From: Jiangella aurantiaca
GTDB taxonomy: Bacteria; Actinomycetota; Actinomycetes; Jiangellales; Jiangellaceae
Direction of reading: 5' to 3'
Assembly (NCBI RefSeq): GCF_004349105.1
Contig: NZ_SMLB01000006.1
Coordinates: 124,001 to 188,000 of the forward strand
Length of the DNA: 64,000 nt
Of this stretch, positions 37,389 to 46,652 are shown one piece after another; the first letter of the stretch is position 1; the number at the start of each line of letters is the position of its first letter. The translations under genes and the position numbers were made by a program. The notes under the pieces are model-generated. The model saw only the letters and a program-made list of their open reading frames with translations. It ran no database searches and was not told the origin of the DNA.

Positions 37389-38321
37389 ATGCCGAGCCGC
37401 AGTGAGCTGTACGAGCTCGTCGAGGAGCCGTCCGGGCTGGAATCGCCCGTTCTGGTCTACTGGTTCGACGGTTTCGTGGACGCGGGCCGGGCCGGCGGCG
37501 GTCTCGTCGACCACCTGCTCGCGACCCTCGACACCGAGGTGGTGGCCCGCTTCGACGTCGACTCGCTGATCGACTACCGCTCCCGCCGCCCCGAGATGCG
37601 ATTCGCGGACGGCGCGTTCCAGGACTACGACGCGCCGGAGCTGACGCTGCGGCTGGTCCGCGACGACGTCGGCTCGCCGTTCCTGCTGCTGTCCGGCCCC
37701 GAGCCCGACATGCGGTGGGAGGCGTTCGTCTCCGCGGTCACCGACCTCATCGAGCGGCTCGGCGTACGGCTGTCCATCGGGGTGCACGGCATCCCGAACC
37801 CGGTGCCGCACACCCGACCGCTGAGCGTGCTCACCCACGCCAACCGGCCCGGCCTCCTCGACGACGCAGCGCTGGTCGATGTCGAGCTGCGCGTGCCCGG
37901 CAACGTCGCATCGCTATTGGAGTACCGCCTGGGCCAGACCGGCCACGACGCCATCGGCCTGGTCGCCCGCGTCCCGCACTACCTCGCCGAGTCCGAGTAC
38001 CCGCAGTCGTCGCTGACGCTGCTGCGCGCGCTGAGCGCCACCACGGGTCTGCTGCTGCCGTCCGGCGAGCTGGCCGAGGCCGCCCGCCGCACCGACGAGC
38101 TGGTCCGCGAGCAGGTCGAGGGCAACGACCAGGTCGCCAAGGTCGTCCACGCGCTGGAGAACCAGTACGACGCCTTCGCCGGCGGCGACACCCGCGGCAG
38201 CCTCATCGCCGAGCAGCGGGCCGTGCCCAGCGCCGACGAGATCGGCGCCGAACTCGAGCAGTTCCTCGCCGACCTCGACGACCGCGCCGACTCCGAAGAC
38301 GAGGACCCCGGCGACCGCTAG
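37389..38321 (+). CDS. PAC2 family protein
   Basis: 310 residues. ESPVLVYWFDGFVDAGRAGG, TEVVARFDVDSLIDYRSRRP, SIGVHGIPNPVPHTRPLSVL and GLVARVPHYLAESEYPQSSL define the PAC2 domain (about 1-235), related to proteasome-assembly chaperone 2. A charged C-terminal tail is rich in Asp and Glu. Actinobacterial members are conserved, but their exact role is unknown; some of these bacteria have a 20S proteasome. The ATG was chosen by the start of the fold; a longer upstream frame is shadow sequence. Confidence 0.9.
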   Translation: MPSRSELYELVEEPSGLESPVLVYWFDGFVDAGRAGGGLVDHLLATLDTEVVARFDVDSLIDYRSRRPEMRFADGAFQDYDAPELTLRLVRDDVGSPFLLLSGPEPDMRWEAFVSAVTDLIERLGVRLSIGVHGIPNPVPHTRPLSVLTHANRPGLLDDAALVDVELRVPGNVASLLEYRLGQTGHDAIGLVARVPHYLAESEYPQSSLTLLRALSATTGLLLPSGELAEAARRTDELVREQVEGNDQVAKVVHALENQYDAFAGGDTRGSLIAEQRAVPSADEIGAELEQFLADLDDRADSEDEDPGDR

Positions 38322-38356
38322 CCGCAGTCGCGCTTGGGCGGGCGGTTCGCCGGCCG

Positions 38357-39385
38357 CTACTCCGAGTCGGACGGGCGGCGCATGCGGTTGGTGATGTTGT
38401 CGAACAGCTTGCCGCCCGCGTCGCCGACGCCGCTCAGGATGTCGCGCAGGGTGCTGATCAGCGGGTCGGAGGTCCGGTTCCACGACTCCTGGTAGGACTT
38501 CGCGGCGTTGCGGACCTCCTGGTTGATGGAGGCGTCGTGGTCGTCGGAGCGGCGCGGGTAGTCGCCGGCGAGGATGCGGCTGTACTCGCCGGACGCCGCC
38601 CACCGGTCCAGCTCGGCCAGCCGGACCACGGCCTGCGGGTGGGTGCGGCCCATGAGGCTCATCAGCTTGATCAGGCCGTCGCGGGCGTCCTCGCCGGCGT
38701 CGTACTCGCGGGCCTGCTGCAGGAACGCGTCGATGTCCATCTCGGCGAGACGGGAGCCTCCGGCCATCTTCATCAACGAGCGCTTCGCGGCCTCGGGATC
38801 CTGCGACGACAGCAGTCCGGCGCGGTCGGCGGACAGCTCGGACTTGCGCTGCCACTCCTCGAGTGCGAACACGATGGCGCGCAGCCCGACGTAGCCGAGC
38901 GGGATCCACGCGACCCGCAGCGCGAGCCGGGTCAGCATGAGCAGCAGCGTGCGGTAGACGGCGTGCCCGGACAGGATGTGCCCGACCTCGTGGCCGATGG
39001 CGACCCGCCGCTCCTCGGCGTCGAGCAGGTCGAACAGCCCGGTGGTGAGGACGATGAACGGCCGGTCGGTGCCGATGGCCATGGCCCGCGGCTGCGGGTC
39101 CTGGACGATGTAGAGCTCGGGCCGCTCGACGTCGAGGATGTGGGCGGCGTCGACGACGTCCTGGTAGACGTCGCGGAACTGGGTCTCGCCGACCCGGACC
39201 GCGCTGGACAGGAAGTGCAGCCGCAGGCTCCGCTCGTTGAACAGGCCGGACATCTTCCGTAGCAGGGTGTCGAACCCGCGCAGCGACCGCATGGCGACCA
39301 GCGCGCCGCGGTCGGCCGGGTGCTCGTACGCGCGCGAACTGAGGTCGGGGAAGCGGACTCGGCTGCGGTCGGGCTCAGTCGTCAT
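38357..39385 (-). CDS. M48 family membrane metallopeptidase
   Basis: 342 residues. The zinc motif HEVGH is H132-E133-x-x-H136 in RRVAIGHEVGHILSGHAVYR. A membrane pair follows (LLLMLTRLALRVAWIPLGYV), with the third ligand region ELSADRAGLL. It resembles HtpX-like or Oma1-like M48 enzymes that act on membrane proteins. ATG 39385 lies six bases after TACGAT on the minus strand (39397-39392), a leaderless layout. It converges on PAC2 and is divergent from the efflux operon. Confidence 0.9.
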   Translation of the reverse strand: MTTEPDRSRVRFPDLSSRAYEHPADRGALVAMRSLRGFDTLLRKMSGLFNERSLRLHFLSSAVRVGETQFRDVYQDVVDAAHILDVERPELYIVQDPQPRAMAIGTDRPFIVLTTGLFDLLDAEERRVAIGHEVGHILSGHAVYRTLLLMLTRLALRVAWIPLGYVGLRAIVFALEEWQRKSELSADRAGLLSSQDPEAAKRSLMKMAGGSRLAEMDIDAFLQQAREYDAGEDARDGLIKLMSLMGRTHPQAVVRLAELDRWAASGEYSRILAGDYPRRSDDHDASINQEVRNAAKSYQESWNRTSDPLISTLRDILSGVGDAGGKLFDNITNRMRRPSDSE

Positions 39386-39391
39386 ACAGCC

Positions 39392-39397
39392 ATCGTA
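39392..39397 (-). promoter_or_regulatory. -10 element of a likely leaderless M48 gene mRNA
   Basis: Minus-strand TACGAT is followed by six bases (GGCTGT) and ATG 39385. No Shine-Dalgarno lies between. Confidence 0.55.
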
Positions 39398-39407
39398 GAC
39401 TGCCCTA

Positions 39408-39433
39408 TTGACAATGCACATACTCGGTATACA
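39408..39433 (+). promoter_or_regulatory. Promoter/operator of the MacAB-like efflux operon
   Basis: A consensus TTGACA is at 39408-39413, followed by ATAC-TCG-GTAT (39420-39430), a small perfect palindrome, and TATACA at 39428-39433. The spacer of 14 bases between the two hexamers is short. The palindrome in the spacer would suit a repressor of the PadR or similar type; no regulator gene is adjacent. Confidence 0.5.
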
Positions 39434-39477
39434 AGCTGTGCTCCCACAGAGTCCGGAGCCCGAGAGGGAGCACGTAC

Positions 39478-40539
39478 GTGGGCGTCACGCGCCGCATCGT
39501 CCTGCCGACGATCAAGATTTTGCTGCTGGCCGTCATCGCGGTGGCCGCGGTCCGCCTCGCGTTCGGAGGCGACGACGAGTCGACGGCCGACGACGACCCG
39601 GCGGTCCCGTCCGTCGACATCGTCCAGCCGGAGGTCCCGGCGAGCATCGGCACCGTCGTCAACACCGTCGAGGTCGACGCGGTCATCACGGCCGACGCGC
39701 CGACGCCGGTCCGCGCGACCGACGGGGGCGAGGTGACGGTGTTCCTGGCCGACCCCGGCGACATCGTCGAGGAGGGCGACCCGCTGCTCGAAGTCGTGTT
39801 CGAGGAGGAGGGCGAGCCCACCACCGAGACCGACGACGAGGGCAACGAGGTCGAGGTGCCGGGCGAGCCGGTCCGCCGGTTCCGCACCATCGAGGCGCCC
39901 GCCGCCGGCACCGTCGGCGAGTACGACGTGCTCGTCGGCGAGACGGTCGCAGTCGGCGACACCGTCGGCAGCATCGCCACCGGTGGCTTCACGGTGTCCG
40001 GCGCGCTGTCGGCGGAGCAGCAGTACCGGCTGGTCAGCGGCCCGACGTCGGCCGAGGTGCAGGCCCGCGGCGGCCCGGCCCCGTTCGCCTGCACAGAGCT
40101 GCGCACCGGCCGCTCGGCCTCAGGCGACGGCGGAGGCGGCGAGAACGGCGGGGACGGCGGCGCCGTACCGCCGCAGGACCCGATGGCGCCGCCGGACCAG
40201 GGCGGCGGCTCCAGCACCGCCGTCTCGTGCACCGTCCCACCCGACGTCACCGTGTTCGACGGGCTGGCCGCGACAATGGTGATCGAGGCCGGGCGGGCCG
40301 AGAACGTACTGGTCGTTCCGGTGACGGCGGTCGAGGGCGCGTTCGAGTCCGGCAACGTGTGGAAGGTCGGCCCCGACGGTGAGCCGGTGGAGACGCCGGT
40401 GACGCTCGGCCTCACCGACGGTGAGCTGGTCGAGATCCGCGAGGGCCTGGCCGAGGGCGACGCCGTCCTCGAGTTCGTCCCCGGCGGCGCACCGGACGAG
40501 GAGATGGTCGGTCCCGAGATGGTGGGCGAGGCCGGATGA
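39478..40539 (+). CDS. Efflux periplasmic-adaptor-like (MacA/HlyD family) protein
   Basis: 353 residues. An N-terminal signal anchor RRIVLPTIKILLLAVIAVAA precedes an acidic linker. A biotinyl-lipoyl-like hairpin follows (PTPVRATDGGEVTVFLADPG and IVEEGDPLLEV, with the second half IEAPAAGTVGEYDVLVGETV). A long acidic and glycine-rich insert (GDGGGGENGGDGG) splits the barrel domain, and NVLVVPVTAVEGAF plus VEIREGLAEGDAVLEF end it. In Gram-positives such proteins sit outside the membrane and work with MacB-type ABC permeases. Its stop overlaps the ATPase gene start (ATGA). Confidence 0.85.
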   Translation: MGVTRRIVLPTIKILLLAVIAVAAVRLAFGGDDESTADDDPAVPSVDIVQPEVPASIGTVVNTVEVDAVITADAPTPVRATDGGEVTVFLADPGDIVEEGDPLLEVVFEEEGEPTTETDDEGNEVEVPGEPVRRFRTIEAPAAGTVGEYDVLVGETVAVGDTVGSIATGGFTVSGALSAEQQYRLVSGPTSAEVQARGGPAPFACTELRTGRSASGDGGGGENGGDGGAVPPQDPMAPPDQGGGSSTAVSCTVPPDVTVFDGLAATMVIEAGRAENVLVVPVTAVEGAFESGNVWKVGPDGEPVETPVTLGLTDGELVEIREGLAEGDAVLEFVPGGAPDEEMVGPEMVGEAG

Positions 40540-41258
40540 GCCTCATCGAGCTCGACGGCGTCGGCCGGACGGTGATCCTGCCCGACGGCGAGCGCCTGGA
40601 GATCCTGCGCGACGTCACGCTCGCCGTCGAGGTGGGCGAGCACGTCTCGATCGTCGGCCGGTCCGGGTCGGGCAAGTCGACGCTGCTCAACCTCATGGGC
40701 CTGCTCGACACACCGACCGAGGGGGAGTACCGGCTGGACGGCCGGGCTACCAGCGGGCTGTCGCAGCGGCAACGGGCGCGGCTGCGCGGCGCCGGGTTCG
40801 GCTTCGTGTTCCAGCAGTTCAACCTGCTGCCCGGCCGCACCGCGCTGCAGAACGTCGCCGCGCCGCTGCTGTACTGCGGCGGCCGCGACTTCTGGCGCCG
40901 GAACCGGCTGGCCGCCGACATGCTAGAGCGGGTCGGCTTGGGCGAGCGCGCCGACACCATGCCGGAGAAGCTGTCCGGTGGCGAGCAGCAGCGGGTCGCC
41001 ATCGCCCGCAGCCTGATCCGCTCGCCGCGCGTCATCCTGTGCGACGAGCCCACCGGCGCGCTGGACGTGCAGACCGGCACCGAGATCATGGACCTGCTCG
41101 ACGCCGTCGCGGCGGAGTCCGGCGCGACGCTGGTCACCATCACGCACGACACGATGGTCGCCGCGCGGGCGCACCGGCACTATCGCCTCGACGCCGGCGT
41201 GCTCGGCCCGCTGGACCCGGCCGTGCTGGTCCCGCCCCGTCAGGTGATCGCGTCGTGA
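40536..41258 (+). CDS. MacB/LolD-type ABC transporter ATPase
   Basis: 240 residues. Walker A GRSGSGKST near 43, Q-loop FVFQQFNLLPGRTALQNVAA, signature LSGGEQQRVAIARSLI, Walker B VILCDEPTGALD and ITHDTM are complete. FQQFNLLPGRTALQNV is characteristic of the MacB/LolD/FtsE group that powers mechanical, non-transport or export cycles with FtsX-like permeases. It is coupled by ATGA to the adaptor upstream and by GTGA to the permease downstream. Confidence 0.93.
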   Translation: MSLIELDGVGRTVILPDGERLEILRDVTLAVEVGEHVSIVGRSGSGKSTLLNLMGLLDTPTEGEYRLDGRATSGLSQRQRARLRGAGFGFVFQQFNLLPGRTALQNVAAPLLYCGGRDFWRRNRLAADMLERVGLGERADTMPEKLSGGEQQRVAIARSLIRSPRVILCDEPTGALDVQTGTEIMDLLDAVAAESGATLVTITHDTMVAARAHRHYRLDAGVLGPLDPAVLVPPRQVIAS

Positions 41259-42454
41259 CGGGACTGGTCGCGGCGTTCGCCGAGGCGTGGGACGAGGTCC
41301 GCATCCACAAGGTCCGCGTCATCGTGTCGCTGATCGGCGTGCTGATCGCCGTCGCCGCGATGACGGTGATCACGGCGCTGGGCGACATGGCCCGCCAGGC
41401 CAACGCCGAGCACTCCGAGCGCACCAGCGGCCGCCCGGCGACGCTGCAGGTCAGCGCCTGGACGATGGACGGCTCGATGCTCCCGGCCGAGACGCTCACC
41501 GATGCCTACGCCGAGCTGGTCGAGCGCCACTCGGTCGCGTACTCGTCGGTCCTGAGCAACACCGAGCTGCGGTTCCGGCTCGCCGACGGCACCGAGCCGG
41601 TGTGGACCACGTACATCGACCGCTCGTACGGCGAGATGCACCGCATCGAGCCGGAGCAGGGCCGCTGGTTCACCGCCGCCGACGAGCGCCGGTTCGCCCC
41701 CGCGGTCGTCGTCAACGAGGCGTTCCACCAGCGGATGGGCGAGCCGGACCTGCGCACCAACCCGACGGTGGTGATCGGCGGCGAGCGGCCGGTGCGGGCC
41801 ACGGTCATCGGCGTCACGCCGAACGCCTACAGCGACGAGATGCCGTCGGCGTACCTGCTCCACGCGCACCAGGCGCAGTGGGGCATCCAGGGCCTCTACC
41901 CGATCCCGCCGATGCTGGAGCTATGGGTCCCGCCGGAGAGCGCCGAGGAGCTGACCGGCGTGCTCACCTCCGACCTCGCCGGCCTGCTCGGCGACGACCT
42001 GCAGATCGACGTGTACCGGATCGACCCGTCCGACTTCGACGTCATCGACGGCCAGCTGCAGTGGGTGATCCGCGGCGTCAGCGTCATCGCGCTGGGGATG
42101 GGCGCGCTGGGCCTGGTGAACATCGCGCTGGTGACGGTCCGGTACCGGGTCCGCGAGATCGGCGTGCGGCGCAGCTTCGGCGCGACGTCGGGCCGGGTGT
42201 TCTTCTCGGTGATGATGGAAAGCGTGTTCGCGACGGCGGTCGCCGGCCTGGCCGGGGTCGTGCTGGCCGTCGCCATCGTCGAGAACGTGCCGATCGAGGA
42301 GCTGATCGGCGGCAGCGTCACCGACGTGCCGCCGTTCCCCGTCCGGGCCGCGGTCGAAGGGCTGGTCGCGGCGACCCTGGTCGGGGCCCTGGCCGGGATC
42401 ATCCCCGCCACGGTCGCCGTCCGCGTCAAGGTGATCGACGCGATCCGCTTCTGA
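41255..42454 (+). CDS. MacB/FtsX-type ABC transporter permease
   Basis: 399 residues with the one-plus-three helix layout. The first helix is VRVIVSLIGVLIAVAAMTVI near 20-40. A large extracytoplasmic MacB-PCD domain lies at about 50-270, and three C-terminal helices follow (VIRGVSVIALGMGALGLVNI; VMMESVFATAVAGLAGVVLA; GLVAATLVGALAGIIPATVA). YRVREIGVRRSFGATSGRVF is the conserved FtsX/MacB box. With the two upstream genes it forms a tripartite efflux or signalling unit; substrate unknown. It ends five bases before the convergent subtilase. Confidence 0.9.
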   Translation: MTGLVAAFAEAWDEVRIHKVRVIVSLIGVLIAVAAMTVITALGDMARQANAEHSERTSGRPATLQVSAWTMDGSMLPAETLTDAYAELVERHSVAYSSVLSNTELRFRLADGTEPVWTTYIDRSYGEMHRIEPEQGRWFTAADERRFAPAVVVNEAFHQRMGEPDLRTNPTVVIGGERPVRATVIGVTPNAYSDEMPSAYLLHAHQAQWGIQGLYPIPPMLELWVPPESAEELTGVLTSDLAGLLGDDLQIDVYRIDPSDFDVIDGQLQWVIRGVSVIALGMGALGLVNIALVTVRYRVREIGVRRSFGATSGRVFFSVMMESVFATAVAGLAGVVLAVAIVENVPIEELIGGSVTDVPPFPVRAAVEGLVAATLVGALAGIIPATVAVRVKVIDAIRF

Positions 42455-42459
42455 CGGCG

Positions 42460-45400
42460 CTACCCGACGGCGACCACCGTGACGCTGGACGTGGCGGCGT
42501 AGCCGACCAGCCCGAGGTGCGGCACGCCCGCCTGGAGGCCGGTCCACCCGACCGTCACGTCGGAGGGCTCGCCGGCCCGGCCGGGCAGCGGGTCGGGTGC
42601 GACCGTCGCGTTGCCGGCGGCGTCCGCCCCGACGGCGAAGTTCCGCAGGCTGAAGTCGACCACCGACCCGTCCGGGCTGGAGAACATGTGCACCAGCACC
42701 TGGTACGTCCCCGGCTCGGGCGCCATCACGTCGACCCGTTCGGAGGCCGCGCCGGTCGCACCGTTCACCGGCAGCTCCGCGCCGTCGGGACCGTAGACGT
42801 ACATGTCGTAGTCGGCTGACTCCTCCGCCGCGACCAGATCGAACCGGGCGAGCGACGTGCCCTCCGGGATCTCGAACGACACCAGCCGGGATGACGCGTT
42901 GCCTTCCGGGTCCGGCCCCTCGCCAGGCGTCAGCGACCCGTCCGTGACCTCGCCCGGCACCAGGCCGCGCAGCGTGAGGTCGACGTCGCCGGTCGTCGAC
43001 GTCGTCACCGGGTAGGTCACCGAGCCGGCCGCGCCGGTACCGGTCACCTCGGCCGGCGCGGCGACGGCGACCGGGCGGGCCACGATCGGGCTGCGCACCG
43101 TCGTCCCGGCGCCGCTCCAGGTCAGTATGCCGTGCGCGTACTCATCCAGCGCCGCGCGCGTCCGCGTGAGGGTGACCTCGAACGTCTTGCTCTGCCCGGG
43201 CCGGCCGAAGTGCAGCACCGACGGCGTGACCCGCGCGGTGAAGCCGGGCACGTCGATGCCGGCCCGGTAGAGCCCCGGGATGACGGCGGTGACGGTGCGG
43301 GTGATCGTCTGCCGGCCGGCGAGCGCGCCGATTGCGATGGACGGCTGATTGAGCTCGGACGGGTCGATCGGCTCGACGCCTGGGACGCCGGTATCCTCGC
43401 CGGCGCCCTCCATGAACGCCAGCCAGTCGCGGACGCCGGACTCGTACACCAGGCCGGGGTCGAGGAACCGGGCCGGATCGACGTGCCCGGCACCGGCGTG
43501 GAACCGGTCGCGGTCGGGCTCATCCGATGCCACGACGAGGTCGTACGCGGTCGTCATCATCGCCGACTTGATCGCGGGCGCCGACCACTCGGGGTGCTCG
43601 GCCCTGATCAGCGCCGCCAGCCCGGCGATGTGCGGCGCCGCCATCGACGTCCCGGAGAGGAAGTCGTAGTCGTTCCCGTGGTGCGGTCCGGGCGCGACCG
43701 CCGCGAGCACGTCGACGCCCGGCGCGGAGATGTCCGGCTTGAGCAGGTCGCCGCCGTTGGCCAGCGCCGGGCCGCGGGAGGAGAACCCGGCCAGCACGGG
43801 CTTCGGCGTCGGCGGCAGGTCGGTCTGGTCGCCGACCAGCAGCGCCGCGGTGGCGCCGTCCGTTGCCGCATACTCCCTGATCACCGCGGCGTCGGCCGCG
43901 CCGACGTGCGTGGTCGGGATGACGTGGAAGTCGGCGTTCAGCGTCTCGGCGGGGTCGAGATTGCCGAGCACCGTCCCGAGGCCGCCGGCCCGCTGCACCT
44001 CGGCCGACTTCGCGACACGGTCGTAGACGCCGCGGTCGCAGATCACCACCGCGCCGGCCGCCCGCGCGCCGTCCAGCGACGACGGCGCGCACAGCGCCGC
44101 CTCCTCCGGGTCGACGCCGGACGCTGCGATGTCGCGCGCGTAGACCAGCGGTGTCTGCTCCGGGACGCCGGCGTCGCTGATCATGGAGCCGCGGAAGCGC
44201 CGGCCGTCGCCCACCTCGACGGTGCCCTCGTAGACCTGGTGCGTGCTGGCCGCGACGGTGGTGACCCACGGGCTGTTGTGGGCGACGGTCGACTCGTCCG
44301 GCCCGGAGTTCCCGGCCGACGCGGCTATGAAGACGTTCGCCGACGCCGCGGAGAGGAAGGCCAGCTCGACCGGGTCGACAAGCGTGTCGGTGGCGCCGGA
44401 GATCGAGTAGTTGATGACGTCGACGCCGTCGAGGATCGCCTGGTCGATGGCGGCGACGGAGTCGGACGGGTAGCAGCCGCCGGTCGCCTCGTCGTCGTCC
44501 TGCCAGCACACCTTGTACGCCGCGATGGACGCGCCCGGCGCCATGCCCGATCCGTCGCCGAAGTCACGCCCGTTCACCGACATCGGCACGCCGTGGTTCC
44601 CGGCCGCCGTGCCGGCGGTGTGGCTGCCGTGGCCGTCGACGTCACGCGTGGAGAGGTGTTCGCTCGGGTCGCGGTGCTCCGGCGGGACGTTGGCGACGAA
44701 GCCGTCGTCGTAGTAGCGGGCCGACACGAGCTTGCCGTTGCACAGGCCGGCGGTCCAGTTCTCGCCGGTCTCGCACTCGCCGGTGAACGTGTCGCCGTTC
44801 GCCTTCAACACCGCCGTGCCGGTGTCGGACGTCCGGTAGGCGGTGCCGATCTCGCCGGTGGGTCCGCCGGCGAGCTCCGGCCCGGCGAACGACGCGCTCT
44901 CCGGCCAGATGCCGGTGTCGATGACGCCGACGACGACGCCGCTCCCGGCCTCGGCCGTCCCGCCCAGCTGCGACCAGAGGCCGTCGTCGCCGGTCAGGCC
45001 GAGGAACTCCGGCGACGCGACGGTGTCGACGGCGCGTGGCTCGTCCGGGACGACGGCGAGCACCTGCGGGTCGGCGGCCAGCTCGGCGGCCTGCGCCGCG
45101 GAGAGCTCGGCGGCGAACCCGTTCACCGCGACCGTGTACTGGTACAGCGGCTCGGCACCGACGTCGGCGGCCAGCGCCCGCTGCCGCTCGCCGAGGTGCG
45201 CCCGATAGTCGCGGACCGCGCGGTCGCCGGCCCGCAGCCGCTCGCCGTCGCCGGGAGCCGTCGCCGCCAAGCCCCGCACCCCGCCGTCGTAGGTGGCCGC
45301 CGGATCGCCGGTCAGCACGACGACGTAGGAGCCGTCGGCGTAGTGCCGCGGCGCCGGCGCGGCCAGGTCGCCGGACGCGGACGGTGCGGCGCCGGCGACG

Positions 45401-45480
45401 GCGACGGCGCTCGAGGCGGCGGCCGCGACGACGCCGGCCAGCGCGAGGGCCAGGCGGGGGCTGGGGATCGGGTTCGGCAC
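42460..45480 (-). CDS. Secreted subtilisin-like serine protease (S8, with PA insert)
   Basis: 1006 residues. A signal peptide (PSPRLALALAGVVAAAASSA, cut near 30) is followed by an inhibitor_I9 propeptide (SYVVVLTGDPA to about 145). The catalytic domain has Asp188 in GVIDTGIWPES, His284 in DGHGSHTAGT and Ser612 in GTSMAAPHIAG. The long His-Ser distance is due to a protease-associated (PA) domain around 400-530. A fibronectin-like tail and a C-terminal pre-peptidase-like domain (LARFDLVAAEESADYDMYVY) follow. It is an extracellular protein degrader. GTG 45480 has GGAGGA upstream. Confidence 0.95.
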   Translation of the reverse strand: MPNPIPSPRLALALAGVVAAAASSAVAVAGAAPSASGDLAAPAPRHYADGSYVVVLTGDPAATYDGGVRGLAATAPGDGERLRAGDRAVRDYRAHLGERQRALAADVGAEPLYQYTVAVNGFAAELSAAQAAELAADPQVLAVVPDEPRAVDTVASPEFLGLTGDDGLWSQLGGTAEAGSGVVVGVIDTGIWPESASFAGPELAGGPTGEIGTAYRTSDTGTAVLKANGDTFTGECETGENWTAGLCNGKLVSARYYDDGFVANVPPEHRDPSEHLSTRDVDGHGSHTAGTAAGNHGVPMSVNGRDFGDGSGMAPGASIAAYKVCWQDDDEATGGCYPSDSVAAIDQAILDGVDVINYSISGATDTLVDPVELAFLSAASANVFIAASAGNSGPDESTVAHNSPWVTTVAASTHQVYEGTVEVGDGRRFRGSMISDAGVPEQTPLVYARDIAASGVDPEEAALCAPSSLDGARAAGAVVICDRGVYDRVAKSAEVQRAGGLGTVLGNLDPAETLNADFHVIPTTHVGAADAAVIREYAATDGATAALLVGDQTDLPPTPKPVLAGFSSRGPALANGGDLLKPDISAPGVDVLAAVAPGPHHGNDYDFLSGTSMAAPHIAGLAALIRAEHPEWSAPAIKSAMMTTAYDLVVASDEPDRDRFHAGAGHVDPARFLDPGLVYESGVRDWLAFMEGAGEDTGVPGVEPIDPSELNQPSIAIGALAGRQTITRTVTAVIPGLYRAGIDVPGFTARVTPSVLHFGRPGQSKTFEVTLTRTRAALDEYAHGILTWSGAGTTVRSPIVARPVAVAAPAEVTGTGAAGSVTYPVTTSTTGDVDLTLRGLVPGEVTDGSLTPGEGPDPEGNASSRLVSFEIPEGTSLARFDLVAAEESADYDMYVYGPDGAELPVNGATGAASERVDVMAPEPGTYQVLVHMFSSPDGSVVDFSLRNFAVGADAAGNATVAPDPLPGRAGEPSDVTVGWTGLQAGVPHLGLVGYAATSSVTVVAVG

Positions 45481-45547
45481 GGGCGTCCTCCGGTGGGCTT
45501 GGGGCCGGGACGATGGTGGTCGCCCGGGTGACGGCGGTCAACGCGTT

Positions 45548-45603
45548 TCGTCCGCTTCGGTCCGTTCGGACGAGGCGGCCCGGCGTGCCCGTGACATTCG
45601 TCA
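45548..45603. promoter_or_regulatory. Candidate operators between subtilase and ABC/two-component operon
   Basis: TCGTCCG (45548-45554) is inverted as CGGACGA (45567-45573). TGAC-ATTC-GTCA (45592-45603) is a small inverted repeat, and its half GTGACAT recurs near 45636. The region separates the divergent subtilase and ABC genes. A NarL-type regulator encoded at 48717 could bind one of these, which is conjecture. Confidence 0.35.
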
Positions 45604-45725
45604 TGGGCCGCCCCCGCGTCCGTCATCGAGGCCCGTGACATCACCCACCGGATCAGGCCGCGTGCCCCGGCCACGATGGGGTCATGGAAGGGATCGAACC
45701 ATTTCCGGTGACCCGAGGAGGGGAC

Positions 45726-46652
45726 GTGGCTGAGGTCGTCGAGGTCTCGGACGTGCGCCGCAGCTACGGCGACTACGAGGCCGTTCGGGGCGTCACGTTC
45801 TCCGTCGCGCGCGGCGAGCTGTTCGCGCTGCTCGGCACGAACGGCGCCGGCAAGACGTCCACCCTGGAGGTGGTCGAGGGACTGGCCCGGCCCAGTGGCG
45901 GCCGGATCCGGGTGCTCGGCCACGACCCCTACGCCGGCCGCGCCTCCGTCCGGCCGCGGATCGGCGTCATGCTCCAGCAGGGCGGGTTCCCGGCCGACCT
46001 CACCGTGACGGAGACCGCGGCGATGTGGGCGGGGACGCTCACCGCGCCGCGACCGGTCGCCGAGGCGCTGGAACTCGTCGATCTCACCCACCGCGCCGGT
46101 GTCACCGTCAAACAGCTCTCCGGTGGTGAGAAGCGCCGCCTCGACCTCGCGCTCGCCGTTCTGGGCCGGCCGGAGGTGCTGTTCCTCGACGAGCCGACCA
46201 CCGGGCTGGACCCGGAGAGCCGCCGCAACACCTGGGCGCTGGTCCGCACGCTGCTCGACGACGGCGTCACCGTGCTGCTGACCACCCACTATCTCGACGA
46301 GGCCGAGGAGCTGGCCGACCGGCTGGCGATCATGCACCGGGGCCGGCTCGTCCGCACCGGCACGGTCGCCGAGGTGGTCGCCTCGCAGCCGGCGACGGTG
46401 TCGTTCGCGCTGCCGCCGTCGGTGCCCCGGGAACGGCTGCCGGAGCTGGCCGGCGCGCTCGTCGTCGACGACGGCAACCGGGTCGAGGTGCACACGGACA
46501 CCATGCAGGCGACGCTGACCGGCCTGCTGCTGTGGGCCCGCGACCACGACGTCGAGCTGCGCGAGCTGTCGGCGCGGCCGGCGTCGCTGGAGCAGGCATT
46601 CCTGGCGGTGGCCTCCTCCCCGGAGGAGCGAGACGTGGAGGTGGCTGCATGA
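45726..46652 (+). CDS. ABC-2 type transporter ATPase (DrrA-like)
   Basis: 308 residues. Walker A GTNGAGKTS near 38, Q-loop VMLQQGGFPADLTVTETAAM, signature QLSGGEKRRLDLALAV, Walker B VLFLDEPTTGLDPES and LTTHYLDEAEELADR are present. A C-terminal domain of about 80 residues, typical of the drug/antibiotic DrrA/CcmA group, ends in LEQAFLAVA. GTG 45726 with GAGGAGGG upstream gives a natural start; an ATG at 45684 would add 14 residues and is less likely. It is coupled to the permease, and the two-component genes follow in line. Confidence 0.9.
   Translation: MAEVVEVSDVRRSYGDYEAVRGVTFSVARGELFALLGTNGAGKTSTLEVVEGLARPSGGRIRVLGHDPYAGRASVRPRIGVMLQQGGFPADLTVTETAAMWAGTLTAPRPVAEALELVDLTHRAGVTVKQLSGGEKRRLDLALAVLGRPEVLFLDEPTTGLDPESRRNTWALVRTLLDDGVTVLLTTHYLDEAEELADRLAIMHRGRLVRTGTVAEVVASQPATVSFALPPSVPRERLPELAGALVVDDGNRVEVHTDTMQATLTGLLLWARDHDVELRELSARPASLEQAFLAVASSPEERDVEVAA

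Noticed and set aside
43132-45531. Plus-strand open frame of about 800 codons opposite the subtilase
   Set aside because: The subtilase on the minus strand has signal peptide, propeptide and full catalytic triad; the plus frame has no domain.
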